Source: Paraspadella gotoi (taxonomy: Eukaryota; Chaetognatha). Taken from it: a stretch of 64,000 bases of DNA. The stretch is from positions 650,912 through 714,911 of the forward strand of contig CM119265.1 of the NCBI GenBank assembly GCA_051294375.1, read 5' to 3'. Of the stretch, positions 14,567 to 27,063 are shown piece by piece (within the stretch, counting starts at the first letter, position 1; each line of letters opens with the position of its first letter). Below the pieces are notes generated by a model, which was not told the origin of the DNA, searched no databases, and was given only the letters and a program-made list of their open reading frames with translations. The position numbers and the translations under genes were made by a program.

Positions 14567-17500
14567 AAGGAAATGTTCTTGTCCTTTCAGAAAGTTTGCT
14601 TAGTTCAAATAAAAAGAACTAAATTTGTTAAATTAAAAAAAGGTCTAAGTTGTTTTTTTGTTTTTATGCCTTCTCTTCTCTTTCTTTTATTCCCCTTTCC
14701 TACTTTTCTCTTTCCCTTTTCCTATTTTCCTCCTTTTTTTCCCTTTTTTTCCTTTCCTACCTTTTATTCTTTCTTCCTACCTTCTTCCTACCGTCTTTTA
14801 TTTTTCCCTTTTACTATTTTATTTTTTATTCTCTCCTTCTTTCCTTTCCTACTTTTTCCCTTCTATTCTGCCTTTTTCCCCTCTTCCTCTCTATCTCTTC
14901 CTCTTTCTCCCTCCTTCTATCCTTCTATCCCTCTATTTCTCTCCACCTCTCCCTCTGTTTCTCTCCTTCTCTCCCATTCTTCCTCCCTCCCTGTCTCTCC
15001 CTCTCTTTCTTTTCTTCCTCTCTCCCCTTCCTCTCTCCCTCTCCTCCTCCCTCTCCCTCCCTCTCTCCCTCTCTCTCTCCTTCTCCCTCCTTCTCCCTCC
15101 CAGACTCCCAAACCCCGAACCAATGCCACTCCTCTCTCCCTCGGCCTCTCATTGGCCAATCACGTCTCTCTCTCTCAACAGCCTCAACCAATGAGAGGCG
15201 GTCTGGTCGATTCCAGCGTCATGCGCGGAACTCTAAACCCGAATCCACCGCAGCTGCCACAGCAACAACAACAGCCACAGCAGCAGCACGTGTGCGGCGG
15301 CGGCATCTACCGAGATCCGGTAGATTCTGTTCAGAGTCGAAAGTTGCCGGAAATTCCGGTTGAATCGACCGGACGGATTTTGGAAGAGACTTGCTCCGGT
15401 AAGATTAGTAATTAATTTAATTTCAAATTAAACTAACCCTTCAAAATATTGTAATTTTCTCAATAAATAACTAAAAATTGTCAATTAAGAATATTTTCTG
15501 CAAGCAAAGACCAAGAACTGTTTAATTTAAATTTAGGAATATTGCAAGAATGAATCCTTTGAAAAATTACAAAAAATAATTTAACCTTTGATGATCTGCT
15601 TTAAAAAACTAAGAATACTATAAAAAATTGCAAATTACTTGTTTCACTATTTTCTATTTTTCTATTTTAATATTTTTATTAAGGATTTAGTATTTAATCT
15701 ATATCATTTATCAAATATATATTACTTTCTTTTTTAAAAAAAATTTATTTATTATTTTGTTCTATTTTTTTAATTTTCTCATTTTTAATTTAATATTTTT
15801 AAAGTCGTAAAAACAATTTTTGTTTTCTTTTTATATTAATACTAAAATTTCTCAAAAGAGGCGCTTTTAATCAATTCAGTCGATAAAAACAAAACAAATG
15901 AACAGGTGCTTTTGCTTCTCAGTTGTCATCGAAGGACTGATTCTAAAGTTAAAACGGGTCCAAAAACATAATCAATATTCTAGTTAACATGTTTGAATAT
16001 TAAAATATTCATTATCTTATTTTAATTATAAAACTATGACTTCCAGAATGCTCTTCACGTGATTACGCTGTTCCCGAACACATAAAACCCGCAGTCTTAA
16101 CTTCTTCTCTTTCTTCACCTGGAATTCCGGGAATCATATCCTTGGCAAATACTCAGCAAAGCCCCTTTACTCACTCGGGTAAGTCTCTCTGTCTGTCTCA
16201 CTTCAAACTCATAAAATTTCTGTCTTTAATTTTAATCTCTTTCTTTTTAATCTCATTCCTTTTAATATCTTTCTTTTTAATCTCTCTCTATTAATCTCAT
16301 TCTTCTTTTGAATCTCATTCTTTTAATCTATTTTTAATCTCTTTCTTCTTTTTAATCGCATTCTCTTATCCACTTTTTATCTCAGGTACTTTCGCTCCGG
16401 GTCGCTTCCCCCTCGTGGCTCACATGTACGGCCCGCCACCTTGTGGAGCCCCTTGCCCACCGCCATGTCCGCAGCCATGTCCGCCATGTCCGCACGGTCC
16501 TCACCAGCCTATTCACCCAGGATCACATCCTCACCAACTTGAACCCGCTCATCCTCTTCCTCCTCCTACTGTTTGTCATCATCACGGACTTTCAAAGACT
16601 TTGCCTCATTTGGCGTCGAATCCTTGCGTGAAGCAATTGTCGTCCGAAGGTGAGAAATCACCCTGTAGAAATGAATACAAGGAGATTTTATAGAAACTGC
16701 ATCGAATTTAGGAAAGATGATTACTAAATTAAATAAATAAAATGAATTGCTGTCAGAAGCATAGTAAATTGTTGTAATTCTATGAAAAGTAAACAATGTT
16801 TTATATTTAAGACCAAAAAAGAATTTATTATTGCTAAAAATGACTAAAATCAATTGTCATGGTTAATTTTAGCGTTTAACTATTCTGTCATATCTTTAGT
16901 AAAATTATTATTTAACAAAAAGGATTTTTATTTTTTCTTTACAACGATGATTTTTAAGAAGAAAAAAAATAGTTTCTGTGAATTATCCACAGCCAACGAA
17001 AAGAAAGAAAAAAAAAGAAAAATTAGAATTAGAATTATTTTAACTCAAACTTTAATTAAAATTTTGTCTGAAGGCGAAGATTCTACTTCTGCTTCAATGG
17101 CCTCTGATCCTTTACCACAACAAATTAGCAACAACACATCAATTCTTGACTTTTTATCACTAAGTGCCTCTCAAGAAAACACAGGTAATAAAAATATGAT
17201 TTCTTGTATAAAAATAGACATCATTAAACTTTGGTTTAAAAAGATAATTTGATTGAAAATGCTGATTAACTTTCTAAGATGAATAATTAAGATTTGCCTT
17301 GACAACTTTCTGAAAATTGTATTACTAAAATCAGATTTTGATATTTTTGTTTTTGATTTTTACAATTTTATAATTAAATTATTTTTTTTCAAGGATCTGA
17401 TCTTGCTTTCCCTTCATCAACAAACGCTTCTGATCTCATAAAAGCAAACAGTATCCAAGGTTATATTTAAAGTATTACTAAAATATAGAAGAAATATTTA

Positions 17501-17888
17501 AAAAATAAAATTCACTTATCAATATTTTGTGATATTAATTAAAATGGCACAACTATTAAAATTGGTTGTCTCGGAAAGAGTAAATTTTACTGTATCAGAC
17601 ATTAAGTTAGTGAGTAATCTATATATTTTAAATAAATGGTAAATTATTTTGTAATTTTTATTCAATTTAACAAAGAATAATCTTAAACTCAATTAACTAA
17701 TCAGGCGTGAGTTGTTCCACTGTCTACGCGATTCCTTCACCAGATGAAACTGGAAATTCTGAACCCGAAAGAGTTTTAGAAATTCCGAGGGAAAGTTTAA
17801 AGTTTATAAACAAACTTGGAGAGGGACAATTTGGAGAGGTATGTATTAGGATGTATATATTATTTGATATATTCCTAATGAAGTAATT
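13163..17888 (+). repeat. Right arm of about 4.5-kb inverted repeat
   Basis: Matches 8567-13012 in reverse orientation. It is longer because of a 255-bp SINE at 13269-13523. It carries the DDR exons 13872-17838 in the sense orientation and then continues into unique kinase sequence after about 17888. Confidence 0.92.
13269..13523 (+). mobile_element. tRNA-derived SINE family B, with 6-bp target duplication
   Basis: The insert is flanked by GCGCTG at 13263-13268 and 13524-13529. The left arm shows the empty site (GGCAGCGCAACTATT near 12906). It contains an A-box-like TGGCTGAGCAGG near 13324 and a B box GGGTTCAATCCC near 13367. The 3' half matches 1253-1410. Confidence 0.8.
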
Positions 17889-20800
17889 AACCATGATTAT
17901 TTAACTTTTATCTTAAGGTCCATCTTTGCGAATGTCCGGAAAACTTGGAAGTCGTGAAACCGAGTTTTTGCCTTAATGAAGAAACGCAACTTGTTGCGGT
18001 GAAAGTTTTGAGAATAAACGCATCGAATCACGCTAGGTGAGAAAAAAATAGCGAAATAAAAAATAAAATATAAATAAATAATAAAATAATAACAATTTTA
18101 AAGAAAAGAAAAGGTTGGATGAATTTATAAGAAAAGTATAGTTTATCTCTAAATTAAAAACAGAAAATAAAAAAAAGTAAAAATAATGATACAACCATGA
18201 GTTTTTTTTTAGCAAAAATGTATTGACCGTTATAAAAAAGTTAAACATTTATTATGTATAAACAGTTGAGGAAGTTACAAAATGACAAAGATTACTAATA
18301 TGAAGTCAGGTTTCATACAAACTTGTTCTTTTAATAATTTTATAAATATTTTTAAGGGAGGATTTCTACAAAGAAGTAAAAATCATGTCGCGATTAAAAG
18401 TAAGTACAATAGTACAATTGTACAATATAGTCAATATTGGTTAGTAAACAAATCTCTGTATTTTTTTTTAAATTCGTTTCCAATCTTACTTTTTCCCTAG
18501 GATCCTAACATTGTAAAGGTGCTCGGAGTTTGCACTTCAGACGAACCACTCTGTATGGTTGTTGAATACATGATCCACGGAGATTTGCATCAGTTTCTTA
18601 ATCGCAAAGTTCTTGATTCTGCCGCTGCACCTGGAACTGCTCAAGATGATATGCTGAGGTTATTTAAATAATATTTTTAGAAATATTTTATCATTTGAAT
18701 TACACTTTTTTATGAGGATGGTACAGCCAATATAAAATTATCCATTTATTAAATAAACTATCTTGCCCCTGACTTTGGACAGGCTTAGGTGGTTTAATGC
18801 CTCCATCACTTTTACAAGATAATGACATAGCAGGTCCCTGCAAGCTTCAATCATGACTCTCACAGTCTCGTTTATTCACCCTCAGAATACTTGGCTTCCC
18901 TATCAATAAAGTGGTGTAATATTTCAAAGATTGTTTCAATTGTATGAAAAGACCACTCCCTTAAGTATTCGACAGGCGAATTCTATATTGTACTCTTCAC
19001 TAGTGACATTATACGAGAAGCTGAATTTTATCAAGTTTATTTGTTTGTTTCAGCTACGGAGCATTGGTTCACATTGGACTTCAAATTGCTTCCGGGATGA
19101 AATATTTGGAAGGTAGATTTCAAGAAAATCTTGCAAAAAAACCTCAAACCTTTTAGCTCTTTTATCCAAAAGCGCCTCTTTTTTGTTCATTTATTTTTTT
19201 TCAATTGTTTGTTATTGTAATTATTTTTCACTTTGTTCCTTAATTCCTGAACCGAATTTTAACTCTAAAAACAGTACCCCAACATTTGATTTACATCAAC
19301 CCCATTTTGTTATTTCAGGACTCAACATGGTTCACCGCGACCTAGCGACCCGGAATTGTCTCGTTGGATCAAAGAATTCCATAAAAATCGCAGACTTTGG
19401 AATGAGTCGTGCTCTCTATGCCGAAGACTACTACAGGATGGAGGGAAAAGCAATGTTGCCTATTAGATGGATGGCTTGGGAATCAATTCTTATGGTGAGC
19501 AAAAAATTTTCATGTGGATTCAACTTAGATTAAATATTATATTTAGCTAATTAAATATTGATGGTATTTAATGGGAGGATAAAGTTTAATTTCTCTTCTC
19601 ATTCATTCTGCCTTTGATATACTTTAATCTCAAGGAAATTGTTATAACTTATAACTCTCTAAAAATTTATTTTTTCTTTTTATTACTAAATCTATTTTCA
19701 ATGCAACTTTTTGAATTAGTTTTTTGGGTTGTTGCACTGAAGCTTTTAAATATTTATTAATATATAGCAAATGACAAATATTTTTTAATTTTATTTTTTA
19801 AGAACGGATTTCTATAGAGCTTGAAAAGTTAAATGAAAGTTAGTACTACAATTTTTAAAAAAATTGGACAATAAATTGGTTAAAAATAGATAAAACCCTA
19901 AAAAATCATCATCATCATCATTGGCTGAATTTTATGGTTTTTTTTAATTTTTATCAATAAAACAAAATTAATAACCTTTATCTAACTTTTAAAGCTCTAC
20001 CAGAATCTATAAAAAAAATTTTAAAAAATTTTAAACTTTATATAGTAATACAATAATCTTCCGTGCTCTAATCAATAAGATAAATTTTAAAAATTATTTT
20101 TATTTTCATATTCTCTAACAGTCACTTAATCATTATTTATTTGAGAGAACTTCTAGTTTTCAACCTGTTCTGGTCTAATGGATATGCTATGGTAGATTAA
20201 GGCCTTCATTTAAAGATGCTATGGTAGATTAAGGCCTTCATTTAAAGATGCTATGGTAGATTAAGGCCTTCATTTAAAGATGCTATGGTAGATTAAGGCC
20301 TTCATTTAAAGATGCTATGGTAGATTAAGGCCTTCATTTAAAGATGCTATGGTAGATTAAGGCCTTCATTTAAAGATGCTATGGTAGATTAAGGCCTTCA
20401 TTTAAAGATGCTATGGTAGATTAAGGCCTTCATTTAAAGATAATAACAAAGTATGACCCTGCAAACATTTAATCAAGACTCTCTCTCAATCTTCTTCCAG
20501 AGTTCTTGGTTTCCCAATCAACCAAATGATATAATATTTGATACCTTCATTAGTGACCCGGTGGCTCATTGAGTAAAGCCATCAGCTCATGACCACCAGT
20601 TACCGGGATCGATCCCCAGTGGTACCTACTGTGCGGGAATCGTGCAGACGGCAGTAAACCGCTTTGGGCTCCTGGAAAACCTTCAAACCTGGTTCCTTTG
20701 CTATTGCTTCTTAGGGGGTTGGAAGTTATGGATAAAAATCTTCACCCGTCTTAGCGCTTTATCCCTTTTCTTTTTTTAATTTTTAAATTCTCCAATCTTC

Positions 20801-21346
20801 ACAATTCTTATGAAATTGGTACAACCAATATGTATCAACAATTAAACATTTAATTATTATTACCTATTTTCTATTTTTTAAATTTTCTATTTTTTAAATT
20901 TTCTATTTTTCCGTCAGGGAAAATTCACGCCCAAATCGGACGCTTGGTCATTTGCCGTTTGTCTCTGGGAAATTCTGACTTTCGCGAGAGAACAACCGTT
21001 TGATGAAATGAGAGACGAACAGATTATCGAAAATTTGGGACACATCTTTCACGATACGGGAAATCAGGTTAATAAAACTTTAATTCAAAATTATTCTAAG
21101 TATTATATTAGTTTATAGAAACTAAAAATAAAAAAATAGTTTGTAAATATTTTTAAAAAACCTGTCTCTATATTAGTTTAATAATATTTTTAATTAAAGG
21201 TTTACCTCGGACGGCCAGCCATATGCCCCAAGGAAATGTATGACCTGATGGTTCAGTGTTGGAGACGTCATGAAGCTGACAGACCTTCATTCAGAGAAAT
21301 CTACATGTTTCTTCACAGAAAAAATATAGGATTTCAGCCAAACTGA
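13872..21346 (+). CDS. DDR-like: Discoidin domain receptor tyrosine kinase: juxtamembrane region and full kinase domain
   Basis: There are fourteen exons in consistent phase: 13872-14144, 15182-15398, 16095-16178, 16386-16649, 17074-17184, 17394-17459, 17705-17838, 17918-18036, 18357-18399, 18501-18658, 19054-19112, 19319-19494, 20918-21067 and 21200-21346 (stop TGA). They add 666 residues to the four upstream exons. The first exons encode a long Pro/Gln/Leu-rich cytoplasmic juxtamembrane region ([26 protein letters not shown]) with candidate tyrosine sites. The kinase shows the glycine loop [14 protein letters not shown] with the ATP-binding lysine, the hinge VVEYM, catalytic [11 protein letters not shown] and the activation-loop [10 protein letters not shown], then [17 protein letters not shown] with the paired YY of the loop is typical of DDR receptors, which signal from collagen. 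The right-arm copy carries some homopolymer indels (exon 16095-16178 has three extra bases), so a few residues are uncertain. Confidence 0.9.
18700..19010. repeat. Interspersed repeat with GGTACAACCAATATAAAATT ends, in DDR intron
   Basis: The block ggtacagccaatataaaatt ... gactttggacagg recurs at 4700-4800, 58340-58380, 58560-58690 and 59090-59150, and the part tccctgcaagc...cttggcttcccta recurs at 20455-20545. It is noncoding and of unknown class. Confidence 0.5.
20183..20440 (+). repeat. 32-bp tandem repeat, about 8 copies, in DDR intron
   Basis: The unit gatgctatggtagattaagg plus ccttcatttaaa is repeated head to tail with almost no variation, in the intron between the activation-loop exon and the next kinase exon. 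Confidence 0.95.
20539..20770 (+). mobile_element. tRNA-Met-like SINE family A, copy 1
   Basis: Head GTGACCCGGTGGCTCATTGA (A-box region), CTCATGACC at the anticodon-arm position and a B-box-like GGGATCGATCCC, then a body shared with 26818-27063 and 33329-33572. It lies in a DDR intron. Confidence 0.75.
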
Positions 21347-21362
21347 TCTTTCTCTCTCTTTC

Positions 21363-21399
<37 letters not shown>

Positions 21400-21472
21400 A
21401 TCTACTAATTTCTTTCCAATCCTAAAAAAATCTCCGCTGTTGTTGCGTCTAATAAAATGAGCCAATAATAAA
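21347..21472 (+). terminator. DDR 3' UTR with polyadenylation signals
   Basis: After the stop codon comes a CT-rich stretch, then AATAAA at 21451-21456 and again at 21467-21472, suitable as cleavage/polyadenylation signals for the DDR transcript. Confidence 0.6.
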
Positions 21473-21479
21473 TACGCGC

Positions 21480-22204
21480 GATATGTTCTACTTTTTGAAC
21501 ATAATTATCAATACTCTATAAAAAATTAAAATCTGTTGTAACAATTTTATGTTATAGTCAGAGTATGTTATGTTTGAACAAACAACAGAGAATGTTACAA
21601 TATTAATAGTCCATGGGTGTTGTACCTTAATGTGCCAAACTTTATTCTTTGTAGGAGTTAATTTTCTGTTTCCTTTCAATCTTCTGTATTTAATATTTTA
21701 AGCTACACTAGTTTGATTTTAGCTTAAAAATTTTGTCGATATTAATTAACCAGTGAGGTTAAAAATCGTGTTTTTTAAATGTATTTCAGAAATTGAATTT
21801 ATATGTAATTGAACTTAGCTAGAAACATTATGTTTTTTCAAATGTTAAAATGAGTATTAATCATTTTACTGGAAAACCTGGTTTTAGACCAAGTCTGTTT
21901 GTTGGAGGCACATAATATCTTTAATAAAATTTTACCACAAATCCCTTTTTGCACCAAAGAAAGTCTTCACTTTAGTGGTGAAGAAAATCTCTTATGCTCT
22001 CTTTTATAGTAATAATAATTCCTTGTCAAGCAGATTCATAGACAAAAAACTTCACAAACACAAATTATAGTAAATATTTGAAGTACAAATTTACCTTCTG
22101 TAAAACATTTGGACCTTATCAGTACCAGCCCTCTTTATCAAATAAATACAAAAAAGTAATAACAAAAAATGTAAAACATTCAGCCATTAACCTTCTTCCC
22201 TTAA
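21480..22204. other. Intergenic AT-rich sequence
   Basis: I see no exon, repeat or RNA signal here. Confidence 0.5.
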
Positions 22205-22205
22205 A

Positions 22206-22668
22206 AATGGACACATTCAAATGGAAACTTCCAAATGGAAACTTTCAAATTGAAACATCCAAATGGAAACTTCCAAATGGAAACTTTCAAATTGAAACAT
22301 CCAAATGGAAACTTCCAAATAGAAACTTCCAAATGGACACATCCAAATGGAAACTTCTAATTAAAAACTTTCAAATTGAAACATCCAAATGGAAACTTCT
22401 AAATAGAAACTTCTAAATGGAAACTTCCAAATGGACACATCTAAATGGAAACTTCTAAATATAAACTTCCAAAGGAAAACTTTCAAATTGAAACATCCAA
22501 ATAGAAACTTCTAAATAGAAACTTCCAAATAGAAACTTCCTAATGAAAACTTTCAAATAGAAACTTCCAAATGGAAACATCCAAATGGAAACTTCTAAAT
22601 AAAAACTTCCAAATGGAAACATCCAAATGGAAACTTCTAAATAGAAACTTTCAAATGGAAACTTCCAA
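22206..22668 (+). repeat. 14-bp minisatellite (TCCAAATGGAAACT)n, about 33 units
   Basis: Tandem variants of tccaaatggaaact, ttcaaattgaaaca and ttctaaatagaaac. Three units make 42 bp, so frame is kept and a spurious KWKLPNGNFQIE repeat frame appears. Confidence 0.95.
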
Positions 22669-22669
22669 A

Positions 22670-23840
22670 TTATGACTTTGCATTGAACTCACATTGACTC
22701 ACCGACTTGTCTTTTCCCTCAACTACTTTCTATGAAAAAACTACCACAAATTAAGAATGCTGCTAATAAAATACAATTATGTCTGATTTTAGTAAGTTTT
22801 TTTTTTAGTCATGGATATTGATAATCGAAGCACGTTCGATTTTTATTCCATTTAGGCATTCATCGTTAATTCTTTTTTGTCTTATCCTGGTTATTGTTTT
22901 TTACCCCGTCTCGTATTAATGAATATGAATTTAGTTTACCAACCAAAGATTAGAAAAAAAAATGCTCAAAAAATTTTAAATCTTACAAAAAATTTTAAAA
23001 GAAACTTTGTTGATTTTTTGTCGTCATTGTTTGGTGTTTAATGTTCATCCCCTTAAGCACATTCTCTTCCCCTCGTCATCGTCCGAAAATAAAACAAAAT
23101 TTTTCAATATTTTTAATTTTTAAATTTGACATTAAGTTTAGGCCAAATTGTAATAAATTAAGGATACCTTGAATGGTATCTTTTTATAGCTATCTCTTTT
23201 CTACAATTTTTTTCAAGCTAAAATAGATAATTTTTATTATTAGTTAAAATTACTCTTACTTACAGCTTTTCTTTGCAATCAAAATCTTAAAACTTTTTAA
23301 TGTACATATAATAAAGTAATGCCAAACTTTCAATATAAAATCCGAGTTGGCATAATAAGAGTAACACAAAACAAATTGATTGAAAGTATGCATCATTCAT
23401 AATTTCTCAGTACCAGAAAAATAGTAATTAGTAATTTATAAGTATTTATTAGTAATTTGTAACTCCTTATTAGTAATTATCATTTTTTAACATCGCATTT
23501 TCCCCATTCTTTGTCACCAGTGTAGCACCTACGGAGTGACGGCTTGGGTTACGGCAGTAGTTTTTAAAGAGTCCATCTTCTCGATTGTTAAAAAGAATTA
23601 AGAACATTCATAATTTATCACCAGTTTATAAAACAGCTCATTTCTTTGAGATTATGAAAATGTATTACAAAATCATTCCTACACAATGTACACATAATGT
23701 ACAACATTTACGTTTTATAGTAAGAGGCATCTTTCATCTTTCAAAAATAAAAAACAAGATTTTAAACAAACATGACTGGCAAAGGAACTAAATGCACTAA
23801 TCAAGTCTCAAGATAAGTCAATCTTTCTCACGCTTACATT
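22670..23840. other. Intergenic AT-rich sequence
   Basis: No gene or clear repeat is visible beyond short A/T runs. Confidence 0.5.
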
Positions 23841-23841
23841 C

Positions 23842-24745
23842 TTGGACGGTATTTAAGGTTGGGTGCTTGCTTCCAATCTTGACAGGTTTTTCCATTCACA
23901 GTCAAGCCTACTCATTAAGGCGTAGTAAAATTCCTAAGTTTAACTTTAATTAAAATTCTAAAAGTGAGGAACGAACAATATTATACTTATGAACATTTAT
24001 GTATAAAAAAAATTTATAATAAATTTTACAATTTATGCAGTAGGCCATATTTATACTAGCACTAAACCAATAAATGTTAAAATTTCAAAACAGTTTTTTC
24101 TAAGATTTTTTTGCAGATTTGGATTCGTCATAAAAAGTTGATAAAAAGAAATATAACTCTTTTTGAAAAATTCCTTCATTAAGTGGGTCAAAAATTAGAA
24201 AAAGCTATATTTTAAACTGAAAATTAATTTTTTATATATTAAATATAGTTTTTTTAATTTTTACCCCACTTAATGAAAGAATTTTTAAAAATGAATTATA
24301 TTTTCTTTTATCAACTTTTGACGAGGAATTCAAATCTGCAATCAAAATTAAGAAAAGCCTATTTTGAAATTTTTCAATTTTATAAGGATAGTATTATATA
24401 TAAATATAGCCTACTGCGAAAATTAAAAAACATAAAATTAATTTTTTTTACAAATTAATGTTCACTGATGGTATGTTGTTCATAATTGACTTTTAGAATT
24501 TTCGTATGTAACTTTCACTACGCCTTACTACTCATGGACGGTATTTAAGGTTGGGTGTTTGCTTCCAATCTTGACAGGTCTCTTTCCATTCACAGTCAAG
24601 CTTACTCATGGACGGTATTTAAGGTTGGGTGCTTGCTTCCAATCTTGACAGGTCTTTCTATTCACAGTCAAGCTTACTCATGGACGGTATTTAAGGTTGG
24701 GTGTTTGCTTCCAATCTTGACAGGTCTTTCCATTCACAATCACTG
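23842..24745 (+). repeat. 72-74-bp tandem repeat, about 4 units, split by a MITE
   Basis: Units contain ggacggtatttaaggttggg and cttgacaggtctttccattc. One unit lies at 23842-23915 and three at 24533-24745 (starts 24533, 24607, 24679). A 612-bp insertion separates the first from the rest. Confidence 0.9.
23916..24527. mobile_element. Nonautonomous hAT-type foldback MITE with 8-bp target duplication
   Basis: It is flanked on both sides by CTACTCAT (23908-23915 and 24528-24535). Its ends are TAAGGCGTAGT and ACTACGCCTTA, and the two halves are inverted copies of each other (for example the gcagtaggccatatttatac and tatagcctactgc parts). An 8-bp duplication and a YARNG-type end fit the hAT superfamily. 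No transposase is encoded. Confidence 0.85.
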
Positions 24746-26245
24746 ATTTTTTCCCTGATAATCAACTCCTTTTGGCAAATAGTAGCATTCCAAGCTCTCG
24801 ACACGGTCTCTCTTTCCCGATGGCCTGAAGCCCATCTTCTCATTGGTTGATCTCCGGAGGTGATTCATCCAATCGGTGAGTCTTTGGTTGATTTCATCCG
24901 AGTCTCTGATCCGGTTCGATTCCGATTCCGATTCCATTTCTTGGCTTTGATTCCACCTTCGATGATAAATTGATTTATATATATTTATATAGTTTGTATC
25001 ATTTCAAAAAGTTTGAAATAACTTTTCTGATTGAATAAATTATATATGTCATATCATTTAATTGTTAATATGATTAACAAATAATGATCCCCCTGAGTGA
25101 AATATACTTTACATGCAGAATTGGTTTTTTGCTACATACATTTATTCATTACCAAAAAAAATATTTTATACCTCATAACAAAATTTGGCATAGCAGTCTT
25201 CACGTATTTCAAAAGTACCTCAAGACCTTCCATAGGGAATCTGGAAAGACAAAACTTAATTGGTGCAGTCGTATTTAGTCTTCAGTAAAGCGTATCAAAA
25301 TATTAAACTCAGGTAGAATCAAAATTCGAATAGTAGATCATGAACAGTAGCGCGGAGTATAAATACATGAAATGATAAAGGACATCTTGTGCCCTCCTCA
25401 TTTTTTGAAACACATGTAAAACTATTTCCTAAGATCAACAAATCAAAAATTCGCTTGGTCAATTTTCCCGTTCTATCGATTTTATAATGCGATAAGATGC
25501 AAAAAAATCGTAAAAAAAAGCAAATTTAAAAATAAAATAAAAGTGGTTAATATTATTAATTTAAGTAAATTATAACTATATATAACTGTTTTCTACTATA
25601 TTGTATAAATATTGTTTAAATATTATGTAAAAATTGTATTTTTTTTGGAAAATACAAAAAATTTTGAAAAATAGGAAAAATGGTTAATCAGATAGTTTTA
25701 ATCAAATATATATGAAATAAAGTGATTTATAACTGTTTTAATTTGTAAAAAGTTACTTTATCTAAGAATTTTTAATTAATGTATAAAGTTTTGTATTTTT
25801 TTAAACTACAAAAAATAAAGCAAAATAATAAACTAAGCATTCAGGAAACTAATGAATTTATGGATTTAGTCAAATGGTGTTTAAAACTTAAAAAAATAAA
25901 TTATAAAACATTATCCTGTTAAAAAAATCCTCTTAAGATAAGAGAGGTGTTGGTTATGATACAAAAAGAATCAGCCATTTCACCCACAGTAGCTACCTTA
26001 CATTATTCTTGCCTTTAAGTCAAGTTTATTGAGTTTGAGATAAGAACAGAGAACAGAAAATGGGACAGAAACGTGATGGTAAAATCCAATTTAATTACTT
26101 CGAATTATCTTGTCATTGAGAAAAATTAGGAAGGCTTAATTATGCGAATCAATTGAACTCAAATCAGAAGATTGACACAGAGATAAATAAGATAAAGAGA
26201 GAGAAAAAAAGTTTTAAAAAATCAGTTTACAACTATTTTCAGAAA
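24746..26245. other. Intergenic sequence, no gene recognised
   Basis: 24850-24945 has a stretch (gagtctctgatccggttcga) related to DDR-intron sequence at 13552-13590. The remainder is AT-rich without recognisable features. Confidence 0.45.
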
Positions 26246-26249
26246 TATC

Positions 26250-26470
26250 ATAAACAATTTGAGCAATGTCGGATCTGCCTACGATAATTAAGTGGAAATC
26301 AGCTAATCTGATGATAAATCACGTCCATTCTTTCTAACTTTCAGTTTGTCATCTTAACAGATCATAAAAAATTATAACATAACAAATCATGACATACTTT
26401 TTTATAAATCTACGAAAAAATCTATAAATCAATTGACCTGTCAATGAACCAGTAGCTGCGCCAATAATAA
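26250..26470 (+). repeat. TGTCGGATCTGC repeat, 5' fragment
   Basis: Matches the first 200 bp of the copy at 4535 (aatgtcggatctgcctacga and atcttaacagatcataa), truncated after that. Confidence 0.75.
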
Positions 26471-26817
26471 CTTGCATAATTTGGTCAACTTGGTTCTACT
26501 ATATCCCGTGTCCATTCGCGAGGGATACCAAAAAAATGAGTACCATTTCTCATTGGATAAATATTTTTTAAATTTTCTTTTATCATTCTATAGAAAAGTA
26601 ATTGACGTTTATTATATTTTAATTTCATAAGATTAATTTGATATTTACTTAAGTAAAACAACGTTTCTTTAATAGTCATTCAATTTCATCTTCAGTAAAA
26701 AACTGAATCTTTTAAAAAAAGAAAATAATTCTAAATTAATTAATTACTTAAAATTATTAAAATTCATTTACACCATTAAATTAAGAATTATCTGGGAATC
26801 CTTACGATATCACCCCG

Positions 26818-27063
26818 CATGACACCTTCAGTCGTGACCCGGTGGCACATTGAGTAAAGCTATCAGCTCATGACCACTAGGTACCGGGTTCAATCCCAAC
26901 CCGGTACCTACACTGCAGGAAGTGTGAGGACGGCCGTAAGCTGCCTTGGGGGCGTGGAAAACCCTCAAGCCTGGTTCCAAGCCCAGGATCCGTTCCATGG
27001 CTGCTAGAGGGGGTTATAGAAGTTACGGATAGTCATCTTCAGCCCACTTAGCGCCTTATCCAC
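26818..27063 (+). mobile_element. tRNA-Met-like SINE family A, copy 2
   Basis: Begins ATGACACCTTCAGTCGTGAC, contains GGTGGCACATTGAGTAAAGC (A-box region), GGGTTCAATCCC (B box) and ends ACTTAGCGCCTTATCCAC. The T-arm is extended: GGTACCGGGTT and AACCCGGTACC flank CAATCCC as an 11-bp stem. Confidence 0.85.

Noticed and set aside
20183-20440. CRISPR-like array
   Set aside because: Head-to-tail tandem repeat without spacers, in an animal intron.
22078-22416. Frame with repeating KWKLPNGNFQIET motif
   Set aside because: A 14-bp minisatellite whose three-unit period keeps the frame; no gene signals.
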